From assembly GCF_014647675.1 (NCBI RefSeq), contig NZ_BMPQ01000004.1, positions 124,001 to 188,000 on the forward strand: a stretch of DNA of 64,000 nt, written 5' to 3'. Shown in pieces: positions 45,184 to 55,499 of the stretch. The notes under the pieces were generated by a model. That model did not search any database, was not told the DNA's origin, and saw only the letters and a list, made by a program, of their open reading frames with translations. Origin of the DNA: Streptomyces flaveus (GTDB taxonomy: Bacteria; Actinomycetota; Actinomycetes; Streptomycetales; Streptomycetaceae). Each line of letters begins with the position of its first letter. Positions within the stretch are counted from its first letter, which is position 1. Both the position numbers and the translations under genes were made by a program.

Positions 45184-46181
45184 GGTGCCTCCACCACCTG
45201 TGGCCCGGGCTCCGGGAGCGCGAGGGCGGTGAGCAGGTCCACGGTGCCTGTCAGCACGGTGGCGCCGACCCGGACCCGGCGCAGGTAGAGATGCGCCATG
45301 TGCTCCCACGTCTGGGCGATGCCGCCGAAAACCTGCATCCCCGCGTACACGGCCTCCACGGCGGACACGTCGACCTCGGCCTTGGCCACCCGGGCGGCGG
45401 CCAGGGCGGTGTCGGGGTCGGCGTGGTCGAGACACCAGGCCGCGTAGCGCGTGGCGCTCGCGCAGGCCTCCACGGCCACGGTGGCGTCGGCGAGCAGATG
45501 CTGTACCGCCTGGAAGGAGCCGATGGGCCGTCCGTACTGGCTGCGGTCGCGGGCGTAAGCCGTGCTCTGCTCGACGAACGACGCGGCGGCGCCCACGAGT
45601 TCACTGCTCACCATCACCAACGCCCAGGCCCGCCAGGCGTGCAGTTGCTCGGGGTCGAGCCGGCCGAGTACGGAGTCGGGGGTCCCCGGATGTGCCTCGC
45701 GGACGACGCGCAGCAGATCCGTGGTGGGAGCAGGACCGCCGAGGTCGAGCGCCCGCACGGTGCCGTCGTCGCCGATCCACAGCGCGCTCTCGGCCCCCTC
45801 GGCGTCCCAGGCCACGTGATCCGCCTCGCTGTCCCGGCCGGTGAAGCGCAGGTCACGCGTGAGGGCCACGGTGGGCCGGCTCCCGTACGGTGCATGGCGC
45901 CCGGCGGCCGCCAGCAGCCGCAGCACCTCCGGGGCCAGGAGCACGGTCCCCAGGAACGAGGTGGCCAGCGGCTGCCGTCCGTACTCCTCGGCGAGCAGTG
46001 CGCACTCCTGAGCTGAGGCCAACGGTGGGGTGGACCGCCGGAGTTCGCCGAGGCCGAGCCCGTCGAGCGCCTTCTGGGCGGTGGTCCGCTCCGCCTGCCC
46101 GACCTCCGCAGCGTCGCATCGATGGTCGGCGGCGAAGGCGCGCAAGGCCTCCCGGACCAGCCGGAACTCCTCCGCCTCCAT
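45180..46181 (-). CDS. acyl-CoA dehydrogenase-like, short partner subunit
   Basis: A 333-residue ACAD-family protein. The flavin-contact loops of the middle domain are degenerate. The C-terminal domain has QYGRPIGSFQAVQHLLADA near 220 and QVFGGIAQTWEHMAHLYLRR near 295, which is the pattern of the beta-type subunits of heteromeric ACADs. It lies three bases after an enoyl-CoA hydratase and overlaps the full-length ACAD downstream. Confidence 0.88.
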   Translation of the reverse strand: MEAEEFRLVREALRAFAADHRCDAAEVGQAERTTAQKALDGLGLGELRRSTPPLASAQECALLAEEYGRQPLATSFLGTVLLAPEVLRLLAAAGRHAPYGSRPTVALTRDLRFTGRDSEADHVAWDAEGAESALWIGDDGTVRALDLGGPAPTTDLLRVVREAHPGTPDSVLGRLDPEQLHAWRAWALVMVSSELVGAAASFVEQSTAYARDRSQYGRPIGSFQAVQHLLADATVAVEACASATRYAAWCLDHADPDTALAAARVAKAEVDVSAVEAVYAGMQVFGGIAQTWEHMAHLYLRRVRVGATVLTGTVDLLTALALPEPGPQVVEAP

Positions 46182-46184
46182 GCC

Positions 46185-46991
46185 TCACACCTCCTGACTG
46201 CCGGAAGCGCGGCGCCGTGCCCCGCCGTTCGCGAGCGAGGTGACGATGCGCAGGTAATCGGGGCTGGTCATGGTGGACTCCTCCGCCATCAGCGCCGCCT
46301 CCATGCCGCCGCGCGACACCTGCTCCATGACCACCGCCAGGGCCGCCTTGGTGGCGCGCAGCGCCTGTGCGGGCTGGGCCGCCAGCCGGTGTGCCAGGGC
46401 GAGTGCCTGGTCCCGCAGCTCGGCGGTGGCGACGACACGGTTGGCGAGCCCGAGTTCCACCGCCAGCGCGGGAGGAATGCGGTCCCCGGTGAAGAGGTAC
46501 TCCTTGGCGCGCAACAGGCTGGTGAGCAGCGGCCACAGCGTGACCCCACCGTCCCCGGCCACGAGCCCGACGGAGACGTGAGGGTCGCAGAGATACGCGT
46601 CGTCGGCCATCAGGACGAGGTCGCAGCCCAGAGCGAGCGAACACCCCAGCCCCACAGCGGGCCCGTTGACCGCCGCGACGACCGGCAACGGGAAGCGGAT
46701 CATCGCGGTCTGGATGGCCCGGTCGAGCCGGATCGAACGCTCACGCAGAGCCGGATCGCTGTGGTGGCGCAGCAGGTGTCCGAAGTCCCCGCCCGCACTG
46801 AACGCGCGCCCCGCACCCGTGAGCACCACGGCCCTTGCCTGCTCGTCCGCCGCGATCTCGTCCCAGACCTCGGCGAGGCGTCGGTGCAACTCCGCGGAGA
46901 CACCGTTGAGTTGGTCCGGCCGGCAGAGCGTGACGATGCGTACGTCTCCGTCGGCGGAGACGGTCAGGACGGGGCTTTCCTCGCCACCCAT
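46185..46991 (-). CDS. enoyl-CoA hydratase/isomerase
   Basis: A 268-residue crotonase with GAGRAFSAGGDFGHLL near residue 55, NGPAVGLGCSLALGCDLVLM near 105 and VGLVAGDGGVTLWPLL near 135, where Asp replaces the second catalytic Glu. It is the first gene of the nine-gene operon (ECH, two ACADs, CoA ligase, CoA-transferase, ECH, thiolase, ACAD, SDR) ending at 37132. GAGGTTCC lies just before the ATG. Confidence 0.92.
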   Translation of the reverse strand: MGGEESPVLTVSADGDVRIVTLCRPDQLNGVSAELHRRLAEVWDEIAADEQARAVVLTGAGRAFSAGGDFGHLLRHHSDPALRERSIRLDRAIQTAMIRFPLPVVAAVNGPAVGLGCSLALGCDLVLMADDAYLCDPHVSVGLVAGDGGVTLWPLLTSLLRAKEYLFTGDRIPPALAVELGLANRVVATAELRDQALALAHRLAAQPAQALRATKAALAVVMEQVSRGGMEAALMAEESTMTSPDYLRIVTSLANGGARRRASGSQEV

Positions 46992-47052
46992 GGAACCTCC
47001 TCGTAGGAAGGCACGCGATGGCCGCAGAGCGGCTGCGACCCGCGCCGCTCAC

Positions 47053-47070
47053 GCTAAAGGTCAGTCCGAA
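47053..47070 (-). promoter_or_regulatory. GntR/FadR-type operator, site 1
   Basis: GCTAAAGGTCAGTCCGAA, 62 bp upstream of the ECH that heads the nine-gene operon. It matches the site at 50025-50042 at 17 of 18 positions. The GGTCnGnCC centre resembles FadR-subfamily operators. A GntR/FadR-type gene lies between the two sites. Confidence 0.65.
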
Positions 47071-47131
47071 GAGGTGTCAATGCTCTTACCGTTTTATGAA
47101 AACGCCATTCTCTAATGCGTAAGACGAGATT

Positions 47132-47941
47132 CTATTCGCCTGCCATGTCGGTGTCGTCGAGCTCGAGCCGCTCCCGGCGGTCGACGCGGGACGCCGCCCG
47201 GGCGAAGGCGCACACATGCCTCTCCATACGACGCTTGGCCCCGGCTGCGTCGCGCTCGCGGATGGCCTGTGCGACCCGCGCGTGGGCGCGGGCCGTGACC
47301 CGACGGATGTCGTCGTCCAGGAAGTCCTCGATGTCCGTGGCCGAGTAGATCGAACGGGACAGGGCGCTCATGAAGCCGATCAGCAGTTCGTTCCCGGAGG
47401 CCCGCGCCACAATGGTGTGCCACCGGACGTTGGCCCGCAGAAACCGCGGGACATCCCCGGCGGCTCCCGCGTCGACCAACTCCGAGTGCACCGAGTCCAG
47501 TTCGGCCAGATCCAGCTCGGTGCGACGGGAGGCGGCGAGCGCGGCGCACGCGGGCTCCACCGCCTCCCGCGTCTCGTGCAGCGCGTCGAGCCGGATCTGC
47601 TGCCCCCGGATCACCAACTGGACGGTACTGGCCAGCGACTCGCGGTCGGGGCGGTGCACGAACGCGCCGCCGCCTCGACCGGGCCGGATCCGCAGCAACT
47701 TCTCCACTTCCAGGATCCGCAGCGCCTCGCGCACGGTGGCCCGGCTCAGCCCGGTCTGCTCCACCAACTGCCGTTCCGGGGGCAGGGCCGAGCCCTCGGG
47801 AAGCTCACCGGACAGGATGCGCTCGCGCACGTCCGCCGCCAGTACGTCGGCCGCTTTCGGCACGGTGAGCGCGGTGAAGCGCGGCCCGGTGGAGGACCCT
47901 GCGAGCCCGGTGGGGGCGCCTGCGCTGTCCTTGGAGGCCAC
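47132..47941 (-). CDS. GntR family (FadR-type) transcriptional regulator
   Basis: A 269-residue GntR regulator. The winged HTH at about 30-95 (AADVLAADVRERILSGELPE, LPPERQLVEQTGLSRATVREALRILE) is followed by an FCD all-helical effector domain with likely metal/ligand His residues (LRANVRWHTIVARASGN, ERHVCAFARA). Start GTG 47941 is the only good one in frame. FadR-type members respond to acids or acyl-CoAs. It probably controls both flanking catabolic operons through the near-identical sites at 47053 and 50025. Confidence 0.9.
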   Translation of the reverse strand: MASKDSAGAPTGLAGSSTGPRFTALTVPKAADVLAADVRERILSGELPEGSALPPERQLVEQTGLSRATVREALRILEVEKLLRIRPGRGGGAFVHRPDRESLASTVQLVIRGQQIRLDALHETREAVEPACAALAASRRTELDLAELDSVHSELVDAGAAGDVPRFLRANVRWHTIVARASGNELLIGFMSALSRSIYSATDIEDFLDDDIRRVTARAHARVAQAIRERDAAGAKRRMERHVCAFARAASRVDRRERLELDDTDMAGE

Positions 47942-47976
47942 GTGACATGCCTTTCCATACGTACGACATGGGTGAC

Positions 47977-47985
47977 GGCCAGACC
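47977..47985 (-). promoter_or_regulatory. possible autoregulatory GntR half-site
   Basis: GGCCAGACC, one mismatch from GGTCAGACC of the 50025 site, 36 bp upstream of the GntR start. It is short and could be chance; autoregulation is usual in the family. Confidence 0.3.
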
Positions 47986-48038
47986 ATTGAACAACGCGCC
48001 CTCTGAACAACGCGTCCTCGCCCCGGGTCACATGAGCC

Positions 48039-48815
48039 TCACATGACCAGACCCCCGTCCACGGGGAGCACTTGCCCGGTGACGAAGGACGCGGCGTCGG
48101 ACGCGAGGAAGACGAAGACGCCGGCGACCTCCTCCGGTGTCGCCCAGCGGCCGAGGGGGATGCGTGCCAGCATCTGCGGCGCGAACCTCTCGTTCGTACG
48201 GATCGTTTCCGTCATCGGTGTCGCGGCCAGCGGAGCCACCGCGTTCACCAGGATCTGGCGACGCGCCAGTTCGCGGGCCAGGGACTTGGTGATGCCGATG
48301 ATCCCGGCCTTGGCGGCGGAGTAGTTGACCTGGCCGAGGGTGCCGGTGATGCCCGCGGAGGAGGTGACGTTCACGATGCGCCCCGTACCGTCTTCCGGGA
48401 GGAACTCCAGCGCCGCCTGCGCGCACCGGTACGTCCCCATCACATGGATGTCGAGCAGGCGAGTGAAGTCGTCCTCGGGGAGCTTGTCGAACATCGCGGG
48501 TGCCGTCACACCCGCGTTGTTGACCAGGATGTGCAGCGTGTCGCCGGTCCTCTGCGCCGCGCGTGCCACGGCGGCGTCAGCCGCTTCCCGGTCGCGTACG
48601 TCGAGAGCCATGCCCTGAGCGCTCGCTCCCGTCGCGGCGATCTTCTCGGCCGCGGCGAGGGCCGCGTCACCGTCGACATCGGTGACCAGAACGGAGGCGC
48701 CCGCGCGGGCCAGGGCCCCGGCCACGGCGGCGCCGATCCCCTGGGCCGCCCCGGTGACCAGCGCGGAGCGCCCCGTCAGATCGAACAGGCGCGTGCTGTC
48801 GTACGTCGTCGTCAT
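48039..48815 (-). CDS. SDR family oxidoreductase
   Basis: A 258-residue SDR with TGAAQGIGAAVAGAL, NNAGV, NVTSSAG and YSAAK, ending LPVDGGLVM. GAGGAG eight bases upstream supports ATG 48815, which overlaps the ACAD stop (TGATG). It is probably a 3-hydroxyacyl-CoA dehydrogenase acting after the adjacent ACAD. Confidence 0.9.
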   Translation of the reverse strand: MTTTYDSTRLFDLTGRSALVTGAAQGIGAAVAGALARAGASVLVTDVDGDAALAAAEKIAATGASAQGMALDVRDREAADAAVARAAQRTGDTLHILVNNAGVTAPAMFDKLPEDDFTRLLDIHVMGTYRCAQAALEFLPEDGTGRIVNVTSSAGITGTLGQVNYSAAKAGIIGITKSLARELARRQILVNAVAPLAATPMTETIRTNERFAPQMLARIPLGRWATPEEVAGVFVFLASDAASFVTGQVLPVDGGLVM

Positions 48816-49981
48816 CAGTAACTCCTCGGCAGTCCCAGCGTGTGTGAGCCCAGGTAGTTCAGGACCATCTCCTGGCTGATCGGTGCGATCTTGAGCAGCC
48901 GTGCTTCCCGGAAGTACCGCGCGACGGCGTACTCCTCGGCGTACCCCATCCCGCCGTGCGTCTGCAGCGCACGGTCGGCCGCGTCGAACCCGGCGTCCGC
49001 ACACAGGTACTTGGCCGTGTTCGCCTCACGCCCGCACGGCCGGCCGTTGTCGTAGAGCCACGTCGCCTTGCGCAGTACCAGTTCGGCGGCGTCGAGCCTG
49101 GCGAGCGAGTCGGCGAGGGGGAACTGCAGGCCCTGGTTCATCCCGATCGGACGCCCGAACACCTCCCGCTCATTGCCGTACTTCACCGCACGCTCCAGGG
49201 CGACCCGGCCAAGTCCCAAGGCCTCGGCGGCGATCAGCATCCGCTCCGGGTTGAGTCCGTCGAGCAGATACCGAAACCCCTCGCCCTCCTCGCCGACCCG
49301 GTCGGCGACGGGAACGCGCAGAGCGTCGATGAACACCTCGTTGGAGGTGACGGCGTTGCGCCCCATCTTCGCGATGGGGCGGATGTCGACATGCGCGCGG
49401 TCCAGGTCGGTGAGGAACAGCGTCATGCCGTCGGTCCTCCGCGCCACCTCGCCGACCCGTGTGGTGCGCGTCAGCAGCAGGATCTTCTCCGACTCGACGG
49501 CCTTGGAGATCCAGACCTTGCGCCCGTCGATGACGTAGTGGTCGCCTTCGCGGCGCGCGAACGTGGTGATCCGTGTCGTGTCGAGACCCGCGCCCGGCTC
49601 GGTGACACCGAAGCACACCTGTAGATCACCCGTGGCCACGCGCGGCAGTGTCCGCCGCTTGAGGTCCTCGGAACCGTGCACCACGACGGGGTGCATGCCG
49701 AAGATGTTCAGGTGGATCGCGCTCGCGGCGTTCATCCCGCCACCCGAGCGAGCGACCTCTTCGAGCAGGAGAGTGGCCTCGGTGATCCCGAGCCCGTGGC
49801 CTCCGTACTCCTCGGGAATGGTCAGCCCCAGCCAGCCGCCGCCCGCGACGGCGGCGTAGAACTCCTCCGGGAACGCGTGGTCCCGGTCCTTGCGCATCCA
49901 GTACTGGTCGTCGAAGTCGCGTAAGAGCCCTGCGACGGTCTTGCGGATCGTTTCCTGGTCCTCGGTGAGCTGGAAGTCCAC
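48815..49981 (-). CDS. acyl-CoA dehydrogenase
   Basis: A 388-residue ACAD with CFGVTEPGAGLDTTRITTFA and YVIDGRKVWISKA contacts, the LQTHGGMGYAEEYAVARYFREA segment and an unusual C-terminus, LLKIAPISQEMVLNY, in which the EGT motif is absent. It is first in a unit with an SDR, possibly with the GntR gene behind. A GntR-type operator lies 44 bp upstream. Confidence 0.92.
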   Translation of the reverse strand: MDFQLTEDQETIRKTVAGLLRDFDDQYWMRKDRDHAFPEEFYAAVAGGGWLGLTIPEEYGGHGLGITEATLLLEEVARSGGGMNAASAIHLNIFGMHPVVVHGSEDLKRRTLPRVATGDLQVCFGVTEPGAGLDTTRITTFARREGDHYVIDGRKVWISKAVESEKILLLTRTTRVGEVARRTDGMTLFLTDLDRAHVDIRPIAKMGRNAVTSNEVFIDALRVPVADRVGEEGEGFRYLLDGLNPERMLIAAEALGLGRVALERAVKYGNEREVFGRPIGMNQGLQFPLADSLARLDAAELVLRKATWLYDNGRPCGREANTAKYLCADAGFDAADRALQTHGGMGYAEEYAVARYFREARLLKIAPISQEMVLNYLGSHTLGLPRSY

Positions 49982-50024
49982 GGTGCGAGCACCTCCGCGA
50001 CGCCGTTGCGTCTTCGGTGAACCT

Positions 50025-50042
50025 GCTAAAGGTCAGACCGAA
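50025..50042 (-). promoter_or_regulatory. GntR/FadR-type operator, site 2
   Basis: GCTAAAGGTCAGACCGAA, with the perfect GGTC-A-GACC dyad, 44 bp upstream of the ACAD at 49981. It differs at one base from site 1 at 47053. Confidence 0.7.
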
Positions 50043-50114
50043 AGGTACTGCACACCGAACCGGTTGGGATAGGTCCGTTCGCCGCTTACGGCGCCGAGTT
50101 GGGCGACTGTCCGC

Positions 50115-50747
50115 TCACCCGTCTGCGTCTGCGTCTGTGTCTGCCTCGTCGTGGTCGTCGTCGAAGAGCAGGTGCACGAAGTCGGTGACGGGCCCGACGA
50201 TGTCGAGGTCCTGGTCGAGTACCCACTGCAGTTGGAGCCCGTTGAGCACGGCATGGAAGAGGACTGCGGCGCTCTCGGGGCTGACGCCTTCGCGCAGGCT
50301 GCTGCGGTCTGCCTTGTCGTGGAATCCCTCGACGAACTGCGCGCGCCCGCGTTCGTAGCGCTCGACGAAGTGGGAGTGGGCGGGATGATCCGGCCGTGAG
50401 GCCGCGGCGGCGAGCTCGATCCACAGGCGCATCAGTTCTGGCGCCTTCTGGTGGTGGCGGATCAGCTCGCCGAGGTACGGGGCGAGCTGATCCAGGCTGT
50501 CCACCTCGTCCAGGCCCTGCTGCCATTCCTCCGTATCGCGTTCGGCGAGTACCTCGGCGAGCAGCTCGTCCTTGTTGCGGAAGTGATGCAGGAGGCCGGC
50601 GTGGGTGATGCTGGCTCGTTCCGCGATGTCGCGCAGGGAGGCTTTGGTGTAACCGTTCTCGGCGAAACTGTCGCGTGCCGCCCGTACGATCTCCGCCTTG
50701 CGGGCCGGTGTCTTGGCGTACGGCCCACGCGCTTTTGCCTGACCCAC
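50115..50747 (-). CDS. TetR family regulator, paralogue of the TetR at 9.6 kb
   Basis: A 210-residue TetR protein. RGPYAKTPARKAEIVRAA and ASLRDIAERASITHAGLLHHF (residues about 40-60) match the regulator at 9632 almost position for position. The C-terminus is acidic (DDDHDEADTDADADG). It is divergent from the ABC importer that carries promoter copy 3. GTG 50747 is used; GGAG lies 12 bases upstream. It is probably the local regulator of the importer. Confidence 0.88.
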   Translation of the reverse strand: MGQAKARGPYAKTPARKAEIVRAARDSFAENGYTKASLRDIAERASITHAGLLHHFRNKDELLAEVLAERDTEEWQQGLDEVDSLDQLAPYLGELIRHHQKAPELMRLWIELAAAASRPDHPAHSHFVERYERGRAQFVEGFHDKADRSSLREGVSPESAAVLFHAVLNGLQLQWVLDQDLDIVGPVTDFVHLLFDDDHDEADTDADADG

Positions 50748-51156
50748 GGTGCGTTCACTCTCCTCGACGAAGCCGGTCCGGGACGGTCCTGGGCAGCAGC
50801 TGAGCCCTCAAAACTTACCACTGGTTGGGATTTGCGTGTTCGTCGCGCCCCGGTAACGGCCGGTCGAAAGATAACGCTCTGATTACGAAGGCTGATCGCA
50901 CTCTTCCCGCGCTTGCTGTACGGGCTTAACGTCCGAGCGAAAACTAACCACATGGTATGGGTTGGCGTGCTCGCTCCTCCAGAGCCGCCAGAGCAGGCGG
51001 ACGCGCCCATGGACGACGACTTCGGCAGATCGTCGGACCGGTAGACGCACAACCCCAACACCCCTACGGCACACAGCACTTCAGCTCCACCCCTGGCCGT
51101 CGGGCCATGGCGCAGGCCACGTCAGACGCTGGTTCCCGGACGAAGGAGTCCATCCC
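50748..51156. promoter_or_regulatory. long intergenic region between TetR and ABC importer
   Basis: 409 bp without a gene. It contains a TetR-side operator candidate, CTTACCACTGGTTGGGA at 50814-50830 (reverse strand CCAACCAGTGGTAAG, close to the repeated element's core). It then holds promoter copy 3 at 50872-50965, and a roughly 190-bp untranslated leader ending in CCCGGACGAAGGAGT before the start. I found no riboswitch or tRNA. Confidence 0.65.
50872..50965 (+). promoter_or_regulatory. repeated promoter element, copy 3 (ABC importer)
   Basis: This aligns without gaps to 10312-10405: TAACGCTCTGATTACGAAG is identical in both, CTTCCCGCGCTTGCTG matches at all but one base, and the end is CTAACCACATGGTAT followed by GGGTTGG. 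The inner dyad is ACCACATGGT and the outer C(T)AAC/GTTGG. Confidence 0.8.
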
Positions 51157-52716
51157 ATGCGCATACGACACCCACACCCGCGATCGCACGCTCGAGCCCT
51201 GGCCGCCGTGGGTGTCACCGCGGTGCTGCTCGCATCGTCGGCGTGCAGCAGCGAGTCGACAGGAGCGTCCTCGTCCTCGGGGGACACGCTGGCACTCTCG
51301 ATCTTCGGCACGCCCAACTCGTTCGATCCCACCCAGCTCCTCGAAGGCCAGCAGATGTACGTCTGGGACTCGGTCTATGACACGCTGCTGATCCAGGACA
51401 ACGCGGGCCGCCTTCAGCCCGGCGCGGCTCAGAGCTGGCAGTACTCCGCCGATGCGCGGACCCTGACGCTGAAACTGCGTACCGGCATGAAGTTCAGCTC
51501 GGGTAGCGTCGTCGACGCGGCCGCCGTGCAGGCGACGCTGGAGCGGATCAAGACGACGCCCGGGCCGAACCAGGGGGTGCTCGCCTCCGTGGCCTCGGTC
51601 GAGGCACCCGATTCCCGCACCGTGGTGATCAAGCTGAAGCAGCCGGACGGTTCGCTGCTGACCTCGCTCTCCACGGCCGCGGGCGTCATAGGCGACCCGA
51701 AGACGATGACGTCCAAGAGCGCCGCGCTGAACCCGGTCGGCTCCGGCCCCTATACCCTCGACAAGGGCGCGACGGTGAACGGGTCGGTGTACGTGCTCAA
51801 GCGGCGTGACGACTACTGGAACAAGAAGGCGTACCCCTTCCGGACCGTCAAGATCCGGGTGATCTCCGACCAGACCGCGGGCGCCAACGCACTGAAGGCC
51901 GGCGAGACCAACGCAGGCACCGTCGACGTCGCGCAGGTCAACTCCTTCAAGTCGGCGGGTTTCGAGACCAAGCACGTCCAGGCGACCGCCGTGGCGTCCC
52001 TGGTCCTGGGCGACCGCGAGGGGTCCGTGCTCGAGCCGCTCGGTGACGTGCGAGTCCGCAAGGCGATCAACATGGCCTTCGACCGCGCCAAGATGGTCAA
52101 GCAGCTGCTCCGGGGCTCGGGCGCGCCGACCGAGCAGATCTTCAACCCCCAGGGGCCGGGCCACGATCCCGCGCTGGACCAGACGTACTCCTACGACCCC
52201 TCAGCCGCCAAGAAGCTGCTGGCGGAGGCCGGTTACGCGAACGGCTTCTCCGTGACCATGCCGAGCCTCGTGTTCACCAAGCCGTTCGAGCCGACGTTCA
52301 CGCAGGCGCTCGCCGACATCGGGATCAAGGTGAAGTGGCAGCCAGTGCCGCCCCAGCAGAGCGTCTCCGCCATCGCCTCCAAGAAGTACCCGATGTTCCT
52401 GATCGTCGACGGGTTGAACACCACCCCCGTCGAGGCGCGCGGCTTCTACAGCCCCACCGGCTACCGCAACGTGTTCAACTCCACGGACCCCAAGCTCTCC
52501 AAGCTCCTGGACCGCGCGAACCGGGAGCTGGACCCGGCGAAGGCCGCGGACATCTACAAGGAGATCAACAAATTCGGAGTCGAGAACGCGTGGTACGGCC
52601 CCGTGTTCTACATCGGCAGCGACTGGGCGACCAAGAAGGGCATCACCTACCTCGGTGACGGCTCCTCGACACTCGCCACCGTCCGGCAGTTCGGCGTCGC
52701 CGACCAGGCTTCGTGA
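51157..52716 (+). CDS. ABC transporter solute-binding lipoprotein (SBP_bac_5 family)
   Basis: A 519-residue family 5 binding protein (peptide/nickel/opine/glycoside type). The signal is basic (MRIRHPHPRSHARAL), then a hydrophobic core and a lipobox ending at Cys30 (LLASSAC). A family segment lies near residue 80 (GAAQSWQYSADARTLTLKLR, then GMKFSSG), and DVRKAINMAFDR-like sequence (DVRVRKAINMAFDRAKMV) near 300. Copy 3 of the repeated promoter drives it together with two permease modules and two ATPases. Co-regulation with glycosidases suggests a glycoside or oligosaccharide ligand rather than a peptide. Confidence 0.9.
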   Translation: MRIRHPHPRSHARALAAVGVTAVLLASSACSSESTGASSSSGDTLALSIFGTPNSFDPTQLLEGQQMYVWDSVYDTLLIQDNAGRLQPGAAQSWQYSADARTLTLKLRTGMKFSSGSVVDAAAVQATLERIKTTPGPNQGVLASVASVEAPDSRTVVIKLKQPDGSLLTSLSTAAGVIGDPKTMTSKSAALNPVGSGPYTLDKGATVNGSVYVLKRRDDYWNKKAYPFRTVKIRVISDQTAGANALKAGETNAGTVDVAQVNSFKSAGFETKHVQATAVASLVLGDREGSVLEPLGDVRVRKAINMAFDRAKMVKQLLRGSGAPTEQIFNPQGPGHDPALDQTYSYDPSAAKKLLAEAGYANGFSVTMPSLVFTKPFEPTFTQALADIGIKVKWQPVPPQQSVSAIASKKYPMFLIVDGLNTTPVEARGFYSPTGYRNVFNSTDPKLSKLLDRANRELDPAKAADIYKEINKFGVENAWYGPVFYIGSDWATKKGITYLGDGSSTLATVRQFGVADQAS

Positions 52717-52728
52717 GAGAGCCGCATC

Positions 52729-53669
52729 ATGATCCTCTACGTGTTGCGTCGCCTCGTCGCGGGTCTGGTGCTCGCCGTCCTGGTGACCATGATCACGTTC
52801 GCCCTGCTCAGCACCTCCTTCGACGACGTAGCCAGCAGCATCGTCGGCAGTGGCGCGACACCCGACCTGGTCGAGGCCCAGAAAGCCCAACTGGGCCTCG
52901 ACCGCCCGCTGTTCACCCAGTACCTGGACTGGCTGTCCCACGCGATACGCGGCGACCTCGGCCTCTCCTACTTCACCAGCGAGCCCGTCCGGTCGGCCAT
53001 CGCGGCCCGCCTCGGCGTCACGCTGTCGATCGTGCTGGCCGCCCTGCTCGTCACCGTGGTGATCAGCGTGGTGCTCGGCGTCCTGGCGGCCACCCGCGGC
53101 GGCGCCGTCGACCGGATCGCTCAGGGTGTGTCGATGACCGGCTATCTGGTGCCGAACCTGCTGATCGCGATCGCCCTTGTCTACGTCCTGGCCATCGAGC
53201 TGCACTGGTTCCCGGCCACCGGCTACACACCACTGTCGGAGGATCCGGTCCGCTGGGTCACCACGATCACCATCCCGGTGGTCGCCCTGATGATGAGCGG
53301 CGTCGCGAGCCTCACCGCCCAGATCCGCGGCGCCATGATCGGCGAACTGCGCAAGGACTACGTACGCACCCTGCGCACGCGGGGGATACCGACCCGGTCG
53401 ATCGTGTTGCGCCACGCCCTGCGGGGCGCGGCGGGCCCGGCACTCACCGTGCTGTCGCTGGAGTTCATCCAGATGCTCGGCGGTGCCCTCATCATCGAGC
53501 AGGTCTTCGCGCTGCCGGGCTTCGGCCAGTACGCCTTCAACGCCTCCTTGCAGGGCGACATCCCGATCATCATGGGCATCAGCCTGTTCGGTGTGCTGCT
53601 CGTGGTGGGCGTCAACCTCGTCGTCGACCTGGTCAACGGCTGGCTCAACCCGAAGGCGAGGATCCTGAG

Positions 53670-53673
<4 letters not shown>
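52729..53673 (+). CDS. ABC transporter permease, DppB type
   Basis: A 314-residue permease with about six TM helices: N-terminal YVLRRLVAGLVLAVLVTMITFALL and the EAA-type loop EALRKDYVRTLRTRG-like region (MIGELRKDYVRTLRTRGIP) near 207, followed by VLRHALRGAAGPALTVL. It starts 12 bp after the binding protein. Confidence 0.92.
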
Positions 53674-55495
<1,822 letters not shown>

Positions 55496-55499
<4 letters not shown>

